The notes beneath the pieces are model-generated. The model saw nothing but the letters and a program-made list of their open reading frames with translations, was not told the DNA's origin and made no database searches. DNA of 64,000 nt from Warburgia ugandensis. Its lineage: Eukaryota; Streptophyta; Magnoliopsida; Canellales; Canellaceae. Every line of letters begins with the position of its first letter. The stretch's first letter is position 1. This document shows positions 22,533-34,205 of the stretch, piece after piece. The stretch lies in assembly GCA_035236585.1 (NCBI GenBank), contig CP141139.1:40991217-41055216 (forward strand). Direction: 5' to 3'. The position numbers and the translations under genes were made by a program.

Positions 22533-24097
22533 CAATTAATAAATTTTGTTGAAGTTCATTGTTTATTCTTGATTCTAGTATTGAAGTAATTTAGATCTAA
22601 GTGTCATCTTGCATAAAAAGTGCTAGTTCAATTACTTTTCATCCTCAGCTAGATCTAAGTTTCTTAAGTGCTTAAAATCTGAAAAATTTCCATTCAATGT
22701 TCATGCTTAGTTTCCAATAGTCAATACATCATATTTCTTGAATTCTTTAGAAGGCACTTAGATTTTTAGGTTATTTATTAAGTTCTTTTATTAGAATACA
22801 AGTTACTTAGTTTTGGCTACTTGAATTTTGAGTAGTTTTTGACCCATGAACCATGCACACCATCCCATGGATCATGTGCCTGGAACATGGGTGATTTCTC
22901 TTTAAGCCTTACTCTATTTGATTGCTTAATCTTAGTTTATATTAATTTAGTTAGTTTTTTGCATGTTAGTTTAGTTTTAAACAGTTTCAAAATTTGGTTT
23001 TAGAAAGTTCTATTTTTAGAATGTTTCTAATTCTAGTTTAGGAAAGTTTCCTTTTTAGTAAGTTTTCGTAAGTTAAGTTGCTTAATTTCTTTCATTCTAC
23101 TTTTGCTTTCAATCTCTCACTTTGGCTGAAGTTAAGCACTTTAAATAAGATTCATCTAACATACGAAATTCTATGGCTCATGGGATCGAGTTTTCTCGCA
23201 TGCAATATTACTTTGATTCATGCACTTGCGAGAAATAGTAAAGCTACACTAAAATTTTTCCTTAGGATCAAAATATCTCTAACTAATAAAGGAATATTTC
23301 TATCTCAAAGAAAATATACCTTAGATTTGTTATAGGAAGCTTGTATGTCAACATGTTAATGAGCTAATACACCAGTCAAAGAGGGATTGAAGTTATGTAT
23401 TGAGTCTAATCAAGTACCAGTTGATAAAAGGGAAATACCAAAGACTCATACGAAGATTGATGTACTTAGCATGCACAAGGCCAAACCCTGCCTATGCATT
23501 GAGTATTGTTAGACATTTTATGCATAATCCTAGAGAGCAACATATGAATCCAATTATGTGCATTTTGAGGTAGTTGAAGTCTGCTCCTGGAAAGGGAATT
23601 TTATTCACTAAAAATGTAGATTATCAAAGTGTGGATGCATGTAGTGATGCTAATTGGGCTAGAGTAGTAGATGATAGGCTATCTACTTCAAGTTATAAAC
23701 TCATTACATGGAGAAGCAAAAGATTGAATATTGTTGCACGTTCAAGTGTGAAGGCTAAATTTAGAGGTATGACACTTGGAGTATGTGATACATTAAGGCT
23801 AAGACTTCTCTTGAGGGATTTGAGCTTTCCACCTATGCAACCAATTAGACTATATTGTGACAATAAAGCAGCATGTGATATTGCTTATAATCCAATTCAA
23901 CATGATCGTTCAAAGCATGTGGAGGTAGACAAATTCTTCAATAAGGAGAAGTTGAATATGAAAATTGTGGAGTTACCTAAGATTCAATTAGAGGATCAGT
24001 TGGCCGACATCCTTACCAAAGTGGTTTCAAGTCAAGTGGTCTCAAAGTTTTTGGCCAAGTTGGGCATGTAAGATATCTATCCAACATGATGGTAATT
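22533..24097 (+). repeat. chimeric unit, copy 2
   Basis: Begins TCAATTAATAAATTTTG and is similar to 20833-22350, with shorter LTR-like part (deletions of the AAGTTT-rich stretch) and a longer copia part. The shared LTR-like/copia join (here near 23235) shows that the fusion came before the duplication. 22353-22532 separates the units and has no recognised content. Confidence 0.75.
23240..24071 (+). pseudogene. pol: copia pol fragment, RT end to RNase H C-terminus, copy 2
   Basis: Text LTNKGIFLSQRKYTLDLL marks the RT tail, followed by decayed P-V-K-E-G-L-K and H-N-P-R-E-Q-H segments. From 23574 an open stretch of 165 codons covers RNase H: SVDACSDANWARVVDDRLS, RSKRLNIVARSSVKAKFRG, PIRLYCDNKAACDIAYNP, HDRSKHVEVDKFF, and the end LADILTKVVSSQVVSKFLAK. 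Copia RNase H catalytic Asp/Glu positions are partly kept (the E of SSAEAEY is K here). It ends at 24071, next to a 3' LTR. The 5' half of pol is absent. Confidence 0.85.
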
Positions 24098-24330
24098 GTT
24101 GAGATATTGGGTTGATGGTCAACAATTTTGTAATTATTCTTTGGATTTTTTCCTATTTTTTAGAGATAATATAGCTATAAATTAGGTGTGGACATATTCC
24201 TTGCTTTTAGGGTCAATAGCTTAAATATAGGACCTGTATTGTTAATCCATCACTCTACATATGTATCTATATAGATTCATTGGATAATAAGAATAAAAAA
24301 TTATCTTCAAATTTTCGAACTCCTGTTAAC
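24098..24330 (+). repeat. copia 3' LTR remnant
   Basis: Right after the RNase H end a TGTTGAGATATTGGG sequence starts, the usual position and start of a copia 3' LTR. The right end is uncertain (around 24325-24335) because no second LTR or target duplication is available. Confidence 0.5.
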
Positions 24331-24349
24331 CCTGATCTCATTTGTATTG

Positions 24350-24860
24350 GAAATTCCTAAACCCTTCATCCAAAAAGTACCATTTAGGGTTCTATAAGAA
24401 ATATATTACCATTGGTTTTTGGTGAATTATAGCAATGCTAATTAAATGTCTATTTGGCATGGGGTCAAAGTTATTTGGGTTAGCCATTGGTGTTGTGTAA
24501 TTTTATTGTAAGAATATACACATATTTTCTTGTGTGGGCCTAAAGATTGTACTTATTCCTTTATAACAATAAAAAATGCTTTGCTTAGTAATAGGAATCA
24601 AATATGTTTGAGGAATGGAACAAAAAATATCCCAAAGTAGTTCCTATGGAATTATAGAGAGGGCAAGGATTACCAACTTTTGTAATGAAAACCTAGTTTA
24701 TATACTAGACAAATTTGATGGACTAAGGATCACAAGCCTTTGTGGGATGAATATGGCTTTATGAGGAAAGTGTTTGGCCGATGTAGGAGAGATGTTTTCC
24801 TTTTTGGGTCAGATTTTTTGGGGTGTATTAAATTTGTTTCTGGAAGGGGAGATAAAGTAA
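24350..24860 (+). repeat. ~500-bp direct repeat, copy 1
   Basis: Similar to 26815-27305, in the same order (landmarks: CCCTTCATCCAAAAA, TTAGCCATTGGT, GTGTAATTTTATTG, GGGATGAATATGGC). It does not start with TG or end with CA. The last third has a short open frame with SGRGDKVNL, faintly like the end region of plant LINE reverse transcriptases; I do not rely on that. Confidence 0.7.
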
Positions 24861-26814
24861 ATTTAGGAGTACGGAGTTTGTGATTTAAACTTCAAAATTT
24901 TGCAAATTCTCTAGATTTAGAAAGTCAAATTATAAAATCTCTCCTGGACTTTAGAATTTCAAATTTCGAGATTTTTTAGAATTTTAAACATCTAATTTGA
25001 GTTTAGTAATAATATAGATCTTTTTTCCTTTGACCCATATTCATTAGTTCAGGAACGAATTTGATGAATTCTCACCTAGGAACCTTAAAATTCTACTCTT
25101 TAGATAATTTGATATTGCCTTGCAAAGAACCTGGTCAAAATCTTCATATAGTTTGAGCATTTCAAATTGCAGTAAGCTCATCTAGAACTTTAGCAAAATG
25201 CTTCTTTCAGTGTTATCAGTTTTTATTTTTCAGGCTATTTTATTCGTGGCGGATCGAATGTGCTTCTAGTAGTCTCTAGACCCTCTACCATTTGTAAGAC
25301 GCTAGATTTTGGTGCACTAATTCATTTTCTTCTATTGGGGTAGAGGATGTCTCTTTAACTATTTGATATCAATCAATGAATGCATTTAGTGAGGCTTAAC
25401 TAATTGGCAAATGAATTTGGAGGCTAGGAAGCATCAACAGCATAGAACCCATTCCTTAAACACACATTTCAAAATAAAAGCTAACTGGTTTCTTAATGTT
25501 AAACATGTATTAGGTGTAGTTAGGCCTATTAGAGTGAGTTTCATGTTCCACTACAAATTGAGAATCATATATGGATTTAAAACCTCATTATTAAGAAAGA
25601 AAAACAATGGGCACAATGGTTCAAGAAGAAAAGGCCTATTCTCATTACTGTAAAATATGTCCTAGTAGGAGTCCATGCTCAGTGATAGTTGCTATCAATT
25701 TGAGAAATTCATCATGTACAAGATGACTTAGATAGACTAAATAGAAAATTTCACCCATTGACCCATTCATCTTAGGTTTCTCTCTAATTTGAAAACCATC
25801 ACAATCAATTTTTATAGTAAGTTTCAAATATGTCAAAAAAGTTGTTAAGATCACTTAAATTCAATTCATTTCTCATTGTTTATCTAATTTTTCTTTGCCA
25901 AACATGATGTATTGTTTAGATCTTTGGGGAAAAAAAGAAGAAGATGAAGATGAAGATGTCTTTTTTAGCCTGGACTCCTGCCATGACCCTTGACCAAATA
26001 TGGTGAAGAGATGTCTGATAAACATTAGGATGTTAGGACTATTTCAGCTACACCTTTCTGCTTCTCAAGGTTATTTCAAATAGCTAGCTTGAGTGAATGT
26101 TGAGATGCGGCCTTTCTTTTGTTTGAATCAGCCACATCAAAGTTCAAGATGGAAGTTACAACATGATGACTTGCAATGTGCAATGGTAGGAATGAAAGGA
26201 ATGGAATATTATGTGGTTGGTTCTTAAGTGAACTCTCTGAGTCATGGTTCAGATGTTGAAGATGTATATATCGATATGGTATGTTACCTTTTTCTGATGT
26301 ATTTAATCAACATTTGTACACTTGGTATGTTTCATGCTAAGGTTATTCTACCAAAGAATTCTGATCATATATGTATATGGAAGTGCTTGGTTCTAAGGAT
26401 AATGTAAATGAAAACAACTAAAATTATGAAAATGTGATTCTATCTTTTACTGGAGGTACACAAAGTGGGATTGCAATTTCTACAAAATATCATGAGTTGA
26501 ATGGATTTGGGAAGAAATAGGTTTGTTGAACATAATGGGTTCAAGGTTCTGCATATGGGTAAATGGCTTGCCTAAAGGTCTCCTTCATGTCACTGATTTG
26601 GTATCACAGGACACATTTATCTTTTTGTTGTATACTATCCAAGTCCCTCAAGAGAATGATAGCTAAACCTCGCGCTGGAGACATGACCATAGAGTTTAGG
26701 ATGGATTGATTGCACATGACATTTACAATATGTAGGTACATATTTCTCATTTGTGTGAGTGCTAGAATCTCAATATTATCAATGCATCAACTTATTTGAA
26801 CAATCCTAGACCCT
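24861..26814. other. no recognised feature
   Basis: AT-rich DNA between two direct repeats. ORFs of 60-80 codons (such as 25411-25653) have no recognisable domain. A short GAA/GAT-rich stretch lies near 25930-25960. No TE domain or RNA gene was recognised. Confidence 0.5.
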
Positions 26815-27305
26815 TCATCCAAAAAACCTCATTTGGGGTTCTGCAAGGAAATTGTAAATCATTAGGTTCTAGTAAAATATAGTAGTATCCATGAAATGTC
26901 TGTTTGGTATGCAACCAAATCCCTTTGAATTAGCCATTGGTCGTGTGTAATTTTATTGTTAGGGATTTACACATCTTTTCTTATGCTGGGAAAATTCCTT
27001 GATTAATAATCAAACTCAAGTATGTTTGTCCACTTGGTGATTTGAGTGTTACAAATGGAACAAAAAATATCCAACACAATTCCTGTGGAATGTTTAAAAG
27101 GGCAAGGATTACCCTTTTTGTATCAAATACATGGTTTATATACTTGAGAAACATGATGGGCTAAGGATGAGAAGCCTTCATGGGATGAATATGGCTTTAC
27201 GATGAAAATGGTTGGCTAATGTAGGAGACACATTTTTCCTTTTAAGATTGGCATTACTGTAGTGTAGTAGATCTGTTGCTAGAAGGAGAGAGAGTAAATT
27301 TAGTG
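26815..27305 (+). repeat. ~500-bp direct repeat, copy 2
   Basis: Counterpart of 24350-24860, about 2.45 kb downstream, with several small indels. Divergence by eye looks like 15-25%, so the duplication is old. Confidence 0.7.
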
Positions 27306-27633
27306 TTCTTATCATTGAGACTGCTCTTGATGATTGTCTAATGATTATTACTTCTAGAATGGGGTCTTTTCATGCATTCATCTTAGAAGGAATTTCCTCG
27401 AATGCAAAAGGATGATCTGCATTGCCAACCTTAGAAATAATTTTGAAACAAATTAGCTACTCATGTGTCTACATTGTATCATCAATGTTTGTATGAAAAC
27501 ATCTTGTCATTTTTGTATCCTTTTTTGTTACAGTAAATTCTACACTCATACAGTCACCCTCCACCCCCCACTCCCACACACATGTCACATCACTATTGAG
27601 ATGGATGTCTCACCTCTAATGACATGGATGGTT

Positions 27634-27712
27634 GCCTCGAACCCGTGACCTAATGTATCAACAAAGAAGTGCCTCTTATCTGCAACCAATTGCACTAAAT
27701 GGCTTGTGGCAT
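27634..27712 (-). mobile_element. tRNA-like head of a SINE-type element
   Basis: On the - strand, TAGTGCAATTGG (27697-27686) resembles a Pol III A box and GGGTTCGAGGC (27644-27634) a B box, about 41 nt apart, as in tRNA-derived SINEs. The intervening text GATAAGAGGCACTT fits a tRNA anticodon-arm region loosely. Downstream on the - strand is a G-rich stretch (27555-27580). The 3' tail and target duplication are not resolved. It is not a real tRNA gene: the acceptor stem does not pair. Confidence 0.4.
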
Positions 27713-27890
27713 CTTTTTTGTATTTTAATATGCAAGAACATGTGGGAAGTGAATGCAATAAACTGCATACTAGGACATTATAAAGTTTGATTGGTTATCA
27801 ATGAAAGCTATTTACCTGGGAAACAATAAATTCCAACCTTTTGGAGACATTAAAACTTTCCAACTTTCACCAAATAAATACGACAATTGT

Positions 27891-30800
27891 TGTGACGACC
27901 CGGGTTTTTGTAACATGATTTGCAAAGTATTTTGAAAGGCAAGGCCCTTAAGAGTGTAAATTTTTTTCAGAAAACAAAGCAGCAAAAATTCTTTTCTTTA
28001 GAACTTGTTTTGAAAACCCAAGTCACCATTGAAGGAATATACTTTTATTAAATCTCCAAGATCCATCCAGTGGTTCACAGTACAACCAAATCTATTACAG
28101 TACTTGTCCAAATTACATAATCCAAAACTCAAGCTCACCATACAATAAAACTCTCAACAAAGAAAAATACATGTCTTCAAGGGTATACCTTGAAGATTAT
28201 TCTCTTCAAGACTTCTATCGTCTTCAGCTCCTAACTCTCCTTCCCTGTATCTGAGATATTGCAACAAGTACAACATCTCAGCAAGCAATGCTTGCTAGGG
28301 GATTCAAGAAACATAATAATTGACAAGATAATTCCAATACTTCATAATCTCATTATCCTTAAACATACTCTTTACTTTGTAAGTTATGTATATCTATATA
28401 CATACATATCCTTCATGGGTAAACTAGTTAAATTTGTGAAAGTAGTCAAATATCATTCCCAACTAAGCTGATCAATTCTCTTCATTTTGAGAATTTAGTA
28501 TTACAACTAATCTTATACTGGGAATTTTCCTTTTTGGAAAATATTGGTAATATACAATTACTTAGTATTTCATTATGCTACAACATAAGGCATTTCACTA
28601 TGGGGGGACAAGACTTTCACAGTGGTGGCCTTCCCATAATTGCCACCACCCGACTTTTAGCGTCTCATTGGGCAAGGTATCATCATATCATCAAATTTCA
28701 AGGAGCGGGTGACCATATGTCTGTTTACTTAAGGCTGAAATATTTCCTAGTTCCCTATTCACTTATAGTTTAGTCCTTAACCATCTTATATGTGTTTGGT
28801 TGGATCATAAGGTTTTCAAGAGATTTAATACAAATATTAGCATTACTCTTGCCAACATAAGATCATCAGTACAATCATGAATATCTCATGTAAATGCATT
28901 CATCAAATCCTCCTACCTTTAAGGAGTGATCTCTTTTTCCAAATATTTCATGATCCTGACTGATGTATGTAATTTGTACATCCATACATATTGTCAATAT
29001 ATAAATTTGAACAATCCTATTGATCACTAGATCTAATGTGATATAATGTTTAGAATGATCTTTAGATCATTCATATCTAAGTATTTTCTATCTCTAAGTC
29101 TTTGTATGTCCATTTCCTTGATCTTGATCTTTCATAGATCCATTGATTTACAATCTACATATGTCGATAAAGATCAAGGTCCTAGATCTTCTATCATCTA
29201 GTTCTTCTTTGATCTAAGTTCAGTTATTGGATCATCCCTAAGGAGGATGATATTGGTTTTCTTCCTTGAATCATCTTTGATCAAGGGTTTGGATTATCTA
29301 ATCTAATGAACTATAACAAGTATATAATAAACATGCATACTAAGTACAATATAATATTGTATTTCTTATTGTTCTTGATCATCCAAGATCTAATGGATCT
29401 TGTTTGATCATCCTTATCTTACTTACTGTTTTTATTAGGGTTAGGTAATTTACTAACCTTTTATGCTCTTATTATTATTATTCAACCAGTTAATGTGCTG
29501 GTTGAAGGTAACTTATTCAAACCTAAATCTAGACTGCTACTCTTATTTCCAATTGGCTAAGGCTTACTAACTGAATGGGTGAACACAAAGTGGTTACTTC
29601 AATCCTCATGTAAGGAAGCGTTTAGACTTCACAAACGTCAACGGAAGGTAGGGGAAGAGCGAGGCTCTATTAGATAATCCCCTTAACCACTATGTTCATC
29701 ATTCACTAGAATGATCATAGCTCAACCTTTCATAAGGTTCCTATAAGCATGTTTACCCTAAATACTCTTTCTAATGGATTTTAATTACGTCCATGAATAT
29801 TTATAATGTCATTCATGGGGTTTATTATTCTTCTCCTAGTTTGGGCCAAGGATTTGATAATCCTTATATTGTCTTGCTAACTATAGCCCTTACTAATCAA
29901 GTCTAAAGTACTCCATTCTTATTTGTGTCATGAAACTCTACTTTCTCATTAGATTACATTTTTGATGTTTTATGCTCTTTTATCTCATAACAAGTAGATC
30001 TACTAATAACATTTAACCATAAATGAATTATAAATTCAAAGCATAAAACTGCATAATTTAACATTTAATGATAATGAGGCAAGGTACTTAAAATTACTCT
30101 AACATGATTTCAAACTAATATACCTTAATAACTCAATTTAAACTATCATGAATTTAAGGTATAATCTCATTAGAGTATAAACTTATATGAAATTCTAGCA
30201 TTGTCCTAAGTTAGAATGGCATGAAATCATACTAAAGTGCCCCTAAGATAATTAAATATAGCACCTTATGATAACAATGAAATCACATATCATGTTAAAG
30301 TCTAAATGTTATACTAGCATACTTTATAACATAATCATATTTAAAATGCTATTATATAACATGAAACTAATTGCATTAACATTTTTAGAAACCTTTACTT
30401 ATGATCCAACCATTTGATCTTAGATCTTTTCTTTTGATTAAGGGTATTAGTTATATTTAGGGGATTTACTTTATTAAGGTCCAAAGATCATATTGATCCA
30501 TTTTTGTCATAATCCATCCATAATTTCTTGGATTTCATTATATCAACATTCATTTTATCCATCCCAAGGATCTGATCACACTTGATCTCATTGATCAAGT
30601 GGGTCCCTTTGTATTTTTAGGGTTTTTCTGCCATAATGGGTAGATCCCTGAATATATATCATATATGTCCAAATAAACCATAGATCTCACTTTATTTCAA
30701 TAGTATATCATTACTAAAACATATTTTCAAGATCTAATCATCTCAAATCTTGAAGATCTAGGTAATTGGAAACTTGTTTCTTTAATACAGAAATTTTTAC

Positions 30801-32521
30801 TGAATATTATGTCCATTTTATCATTTCATTAGAAAATAGAGGTTTAAAGCTTTCCATAGCTTCTTTCCAATCTTAATTTGTAGCTCAGATGACTCCGAAA
30901 TTTGATTTGGAAGCTCACGGTCCTTCCTAGGGCTTAGATTTGATCTGGGCCCAAGGAACGGACGGCCCAGATCTTTTGGGTGGAAAACCAAGCCGGGCAG
31001 ATGTGTTCAGTTCGTCAGTCACATTCGCTAGGATGAACTGGGGAAGCGCCCTCAAGGGGCATCCACAGACACGGACGAGACAAGCGGGACGCTCGTCGTC
31101 TGCTCGCTCGTAAAGGCAACTCTCGTCTGGCGCGTCCACTCGTGGGTTTGATGGATGGGCCGTCATCTCGCTTGGGACGATGTCCCAAGAGCAGTGCATG
31201 CGCCGTTTCCTACTGTGTGTCACGTGTGCGTCTTGGGCATCGTTAGATCCGGAGATCGAACAGTCCATTCTGGTCTGTCCAATCAATCCTCTCTCAATTA
31301 AGGGAACAAAACGTCTCTGATTGTTGTGAAAATTCTACCCTAGGTGTTTTGAACCCTTCTAGATTGATTGGTTAGTCATAATTTTCATCTGAGGACTCTA
31401 TCATCCAAAATTAAGGGTTCTAGTGTTTACTTTATTTTACCTTTTTATTACCAAAATAAATTATAGTAAACCAAAAATTACATAAAACATATTAAACATT
31501 TATAGAAAGTATTTCCACCTACCTGATTGGATAAAAAACCTTGTTTATATGCCTAATATAAAAAGAATACCTTGTTGATGAAGATATGGCCTAAGATCCA
31601 CCTTTATTGCAAATTCCCATTGTTTGAACCATTGGATCTTGAAATTGCTTTGGGAATTTTGTAGAATAGATATGGTGGGAAGTTTTGGATGGTGGAATTG
31701 ATGAAATTAGATCTGGAACAGAGTGCCTAATTGATTTTAGGTCTCTTGTTCCAATCTAAAAAGAAAAACAAATTGAAAAGAGAGATATCTCTTGGAAATT
31801 TTTGGTTTTGGGGGAGGGATCTAGGTCTAATTTTTTAGGGAGAGTGAAGAAAATTTTGTGGGGATTTTATGAGAATTTTTGGAAGATTTTTGGGGTTGTA
31901 TTTATAGGCATTTTGGGTCTTTTTTCATGATTATAATATTTTACTTTTTATTATTAAATGGCATGAAAGTCTCCCATGCTCCAGTTTTTCTTCCCCATGC
32001 CCCATTTTTCTTCCCCAATACCAGCTGATATATGTTGACCCATGACTCCACATGGGCTGCTCATAAGATTCATTTTTGGGTCCCTTCTGGGCCCCATGTG
32101 GGCTCCACATGGTGTAAAAAGATCGTTTTGCCATTTAAGTATAAAATTTTGGATTTTATTCCCATGATCTCGAATTTGAGTGTACTTAGTGGCGTTGGAT
32201 TCGTATTTATCAGTACATTCTAAATTTTGATGTCTCATATTTTGATTTTTGGGAGATTTTGATTTGGGGTAAAATTACTATTTTACCCTTTTGTCCAAGA
32301 AGTGAAGAACTTAAGGATTTTTCATCTGAATTCAGAATTTATCGTGCTTATAGTCAATTTGAAGGGTTTGCTAAGTTTAATTTCAATTTTACAAGTCTTA
32401 TTATTTGATTATACTTTTATAAAAAGTAAATTCTAAATAACCTGAATATTTCAGCCCAAAATATATGAAACTCAAACTTTATTGATTTTCTCAATCAATT
32501 ACAAAAATTGGGGTTATTACA
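27891..32521 (-). mobile_element. solo LTR, gypsy family B, 4631 bp
   Basis: + strand start TGTGACGACCCGGG and end GGGGTTATTACA with exact 5-bp duplication attgt (27886-27890 and 32522-32526). It matches the inverse of 58029-62942 along its length. Orientation - by analogy with the family-A LTR that has a PBS (the GTCGTCACA end is next to the PBS). It contains a GC-rich block (30900-31270), many GATC-rich segments (AGATCT/TTGATC words, 29040-29420 and 30400-30800) and a TATA box near 31900. It has no gag/pol. ORFs such as 30927-31286 lie in the GC-rich block and are not supported as genes. Confidence 0.9.
31899..31906 (-). promoter_or_regulatory. TATA box of family-B LTR
   Basis: TATAAATA on the - strand, in the context GCC-TATAAATA-CAACCCC, identical to the + strand copy at 58618-58625. 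Confidence 0.6.
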
Positions 32522-32968
32522 ATTGTGGCTAACTATAAATTGGTTTGGATGGTCTAACTCATTCATTTGTGTAATGCCCGAGCAATTTACATTATTTTTA
32601 ACAAAAATTGAACATTCTATAGGAAATAAACTGAGTTAAATTTTTCACTTTATTTAAAATAGTAAAATAAGAAATTTGTAAGGGAACTTAGTACCATTAG
32701 ATTCTACTCAAAAAATGGAATCCAACGCCTCAAAAATTACCCAAAATGGAGTTCGTATGAAGTTACAGCCATTTAAAGATAGGGGTATTTCTAGAAATTA
32801 AACAGAAAAATGAAAAAGGATGAAAAACGCAGGGGGCCGTTTTGATAATGGCACCCCCTGTCATCTTCAACCTCTAGACCCCTCTAGAAACCTGTTTTTC
32901 CCTATTTCTCTAGAATACACCAGGGGAAATGGCGGCACTGCCATTGAGGGGCACCGCCTTCTCCCCTC

Positions 32969-32976
32969 TATAAAAA
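32969..32976 (+). promoter_or_regulatory. TATA box of A1 LTR
   Basis: TATAAAAA about 400 bp into the LTR, followed by CCCCATCTCC. Equivalent to the - strand box at 3689-3696. Confidence 0.6.
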
Positions 32977-34096
32977 CCCCATCTCCCCCCTCTTTAAAAT
33001 CGCGTTTTTTCCAGCCGTTTGAGACTGGGGTTTCTGGAAAAATTGGAAACCCATCTCAACCCATCTCCCTGCATTTTTTTGGCAACGGCCAGGCCCTAGT
33101 CAGGCCGACCATTCCGTTCCCATCTCCCCATTTCCCCTCTCTTCTCTGTTCCGATTTGGACATTGGGGCTTTTCCCCTTCTTCACGGTTTTTGGCGAGCA
33201 GGAGCTTCAGGGTGAAGAATAGGCACACCCATCAGCGATGGGTACTCTCCCAGACCACCCAAGTAAGCCCCCCACCCCTTCCTATTTGGTTTTGCTTCTT
33301 CCCTACCCAGATCCACCCCCAAATCTGGGTGTTTTCCAACTGGGGAGACACTGTGGAAACCGGAGAAGACGGGTTTCCTCTTAAACCCGTCCAAAACCAG
33401 TTGTCACGGGATGCACCCCGTGACGCACACGAGTGACGCATCCCCTGGGGGCCAGCATCGCATGAACGCAAGCATGCGGTAGGCTTTTGACTCATCCAAG
33501 ATGCGCGGGGCGTCCTAGGCACCAAGACGTGGCCCGCCTGCATCAAAGACGCATTTGTAGGACGTTGAATGGGATGCGTGCTAAAGCGTGCTACTTGAGC
33601 ATGCATGTGCACGTGCGAAACGTGGTCCCTGGCACGACCTTTGGGCGCACACATGTAAGGCAGTCGCGATTCAACCAGGATACACGGGTGTCCTGGGAAC
33701 TGGGGCACGTGAGCTAATGAGACTTTAAAGTTAGGATTAGAGGATAAATTACAAAGTTTAACTATGGGAAAGTAGATCCACGCCATAGGATCTAGCCTGA
33801 CGAATAAATTAGGCAAGGACCATGGACCCAATAGGCAGATCTAGCGATCTAATGTCTAAATAGAATGAAATTAATAAGGACTCCTTGTATCCATTCATAC
33901 CCAGGAGTTTATAAATGAGACCCAGGGATGGGTTAAAAGTGATAAAGGACGCGACTCTAGGAGACTTTGAGGTAGGTTGTCTATTGCTACTAGACTTTTT
34001 AAAAGAGCCATGATTGTTTTGAGAATGCATGTTTTAAATATAAGTATATGACTTGTTTAGCCTGACTTAATTCAATGTGCATATGATAAATGCTCT

Positions 34097-34205
34097 ATGC
34101 ATAGATATGTTTTGCAAATAATTGCATATACATTATGCATAAATATGTTTTGCAAATAATTGCATATACATTATGCATAGATATGTTTTGCACACAAATG
34201 CATAA
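34097..34205 (+). repeat. 38-bp tandem repeat, three units, inside the LTR
   Basis: Units start at 34097, 34135 and 34173 with ATGCATAGATATGTTTTGCA-like text. Other family-A LTRs have one or two units (about 2540-2575; 55125-55190), so copy number varies between members. Confidence 0.85.

Noticed and set aside
30927-31286. 119-codon - strand ORF in the family-B LTR
   Set aside because: Same reason: GC-rich LTR block. The counterpart near 59302-59526 is open on the other strand relative to the LTR and does not give the same protein.
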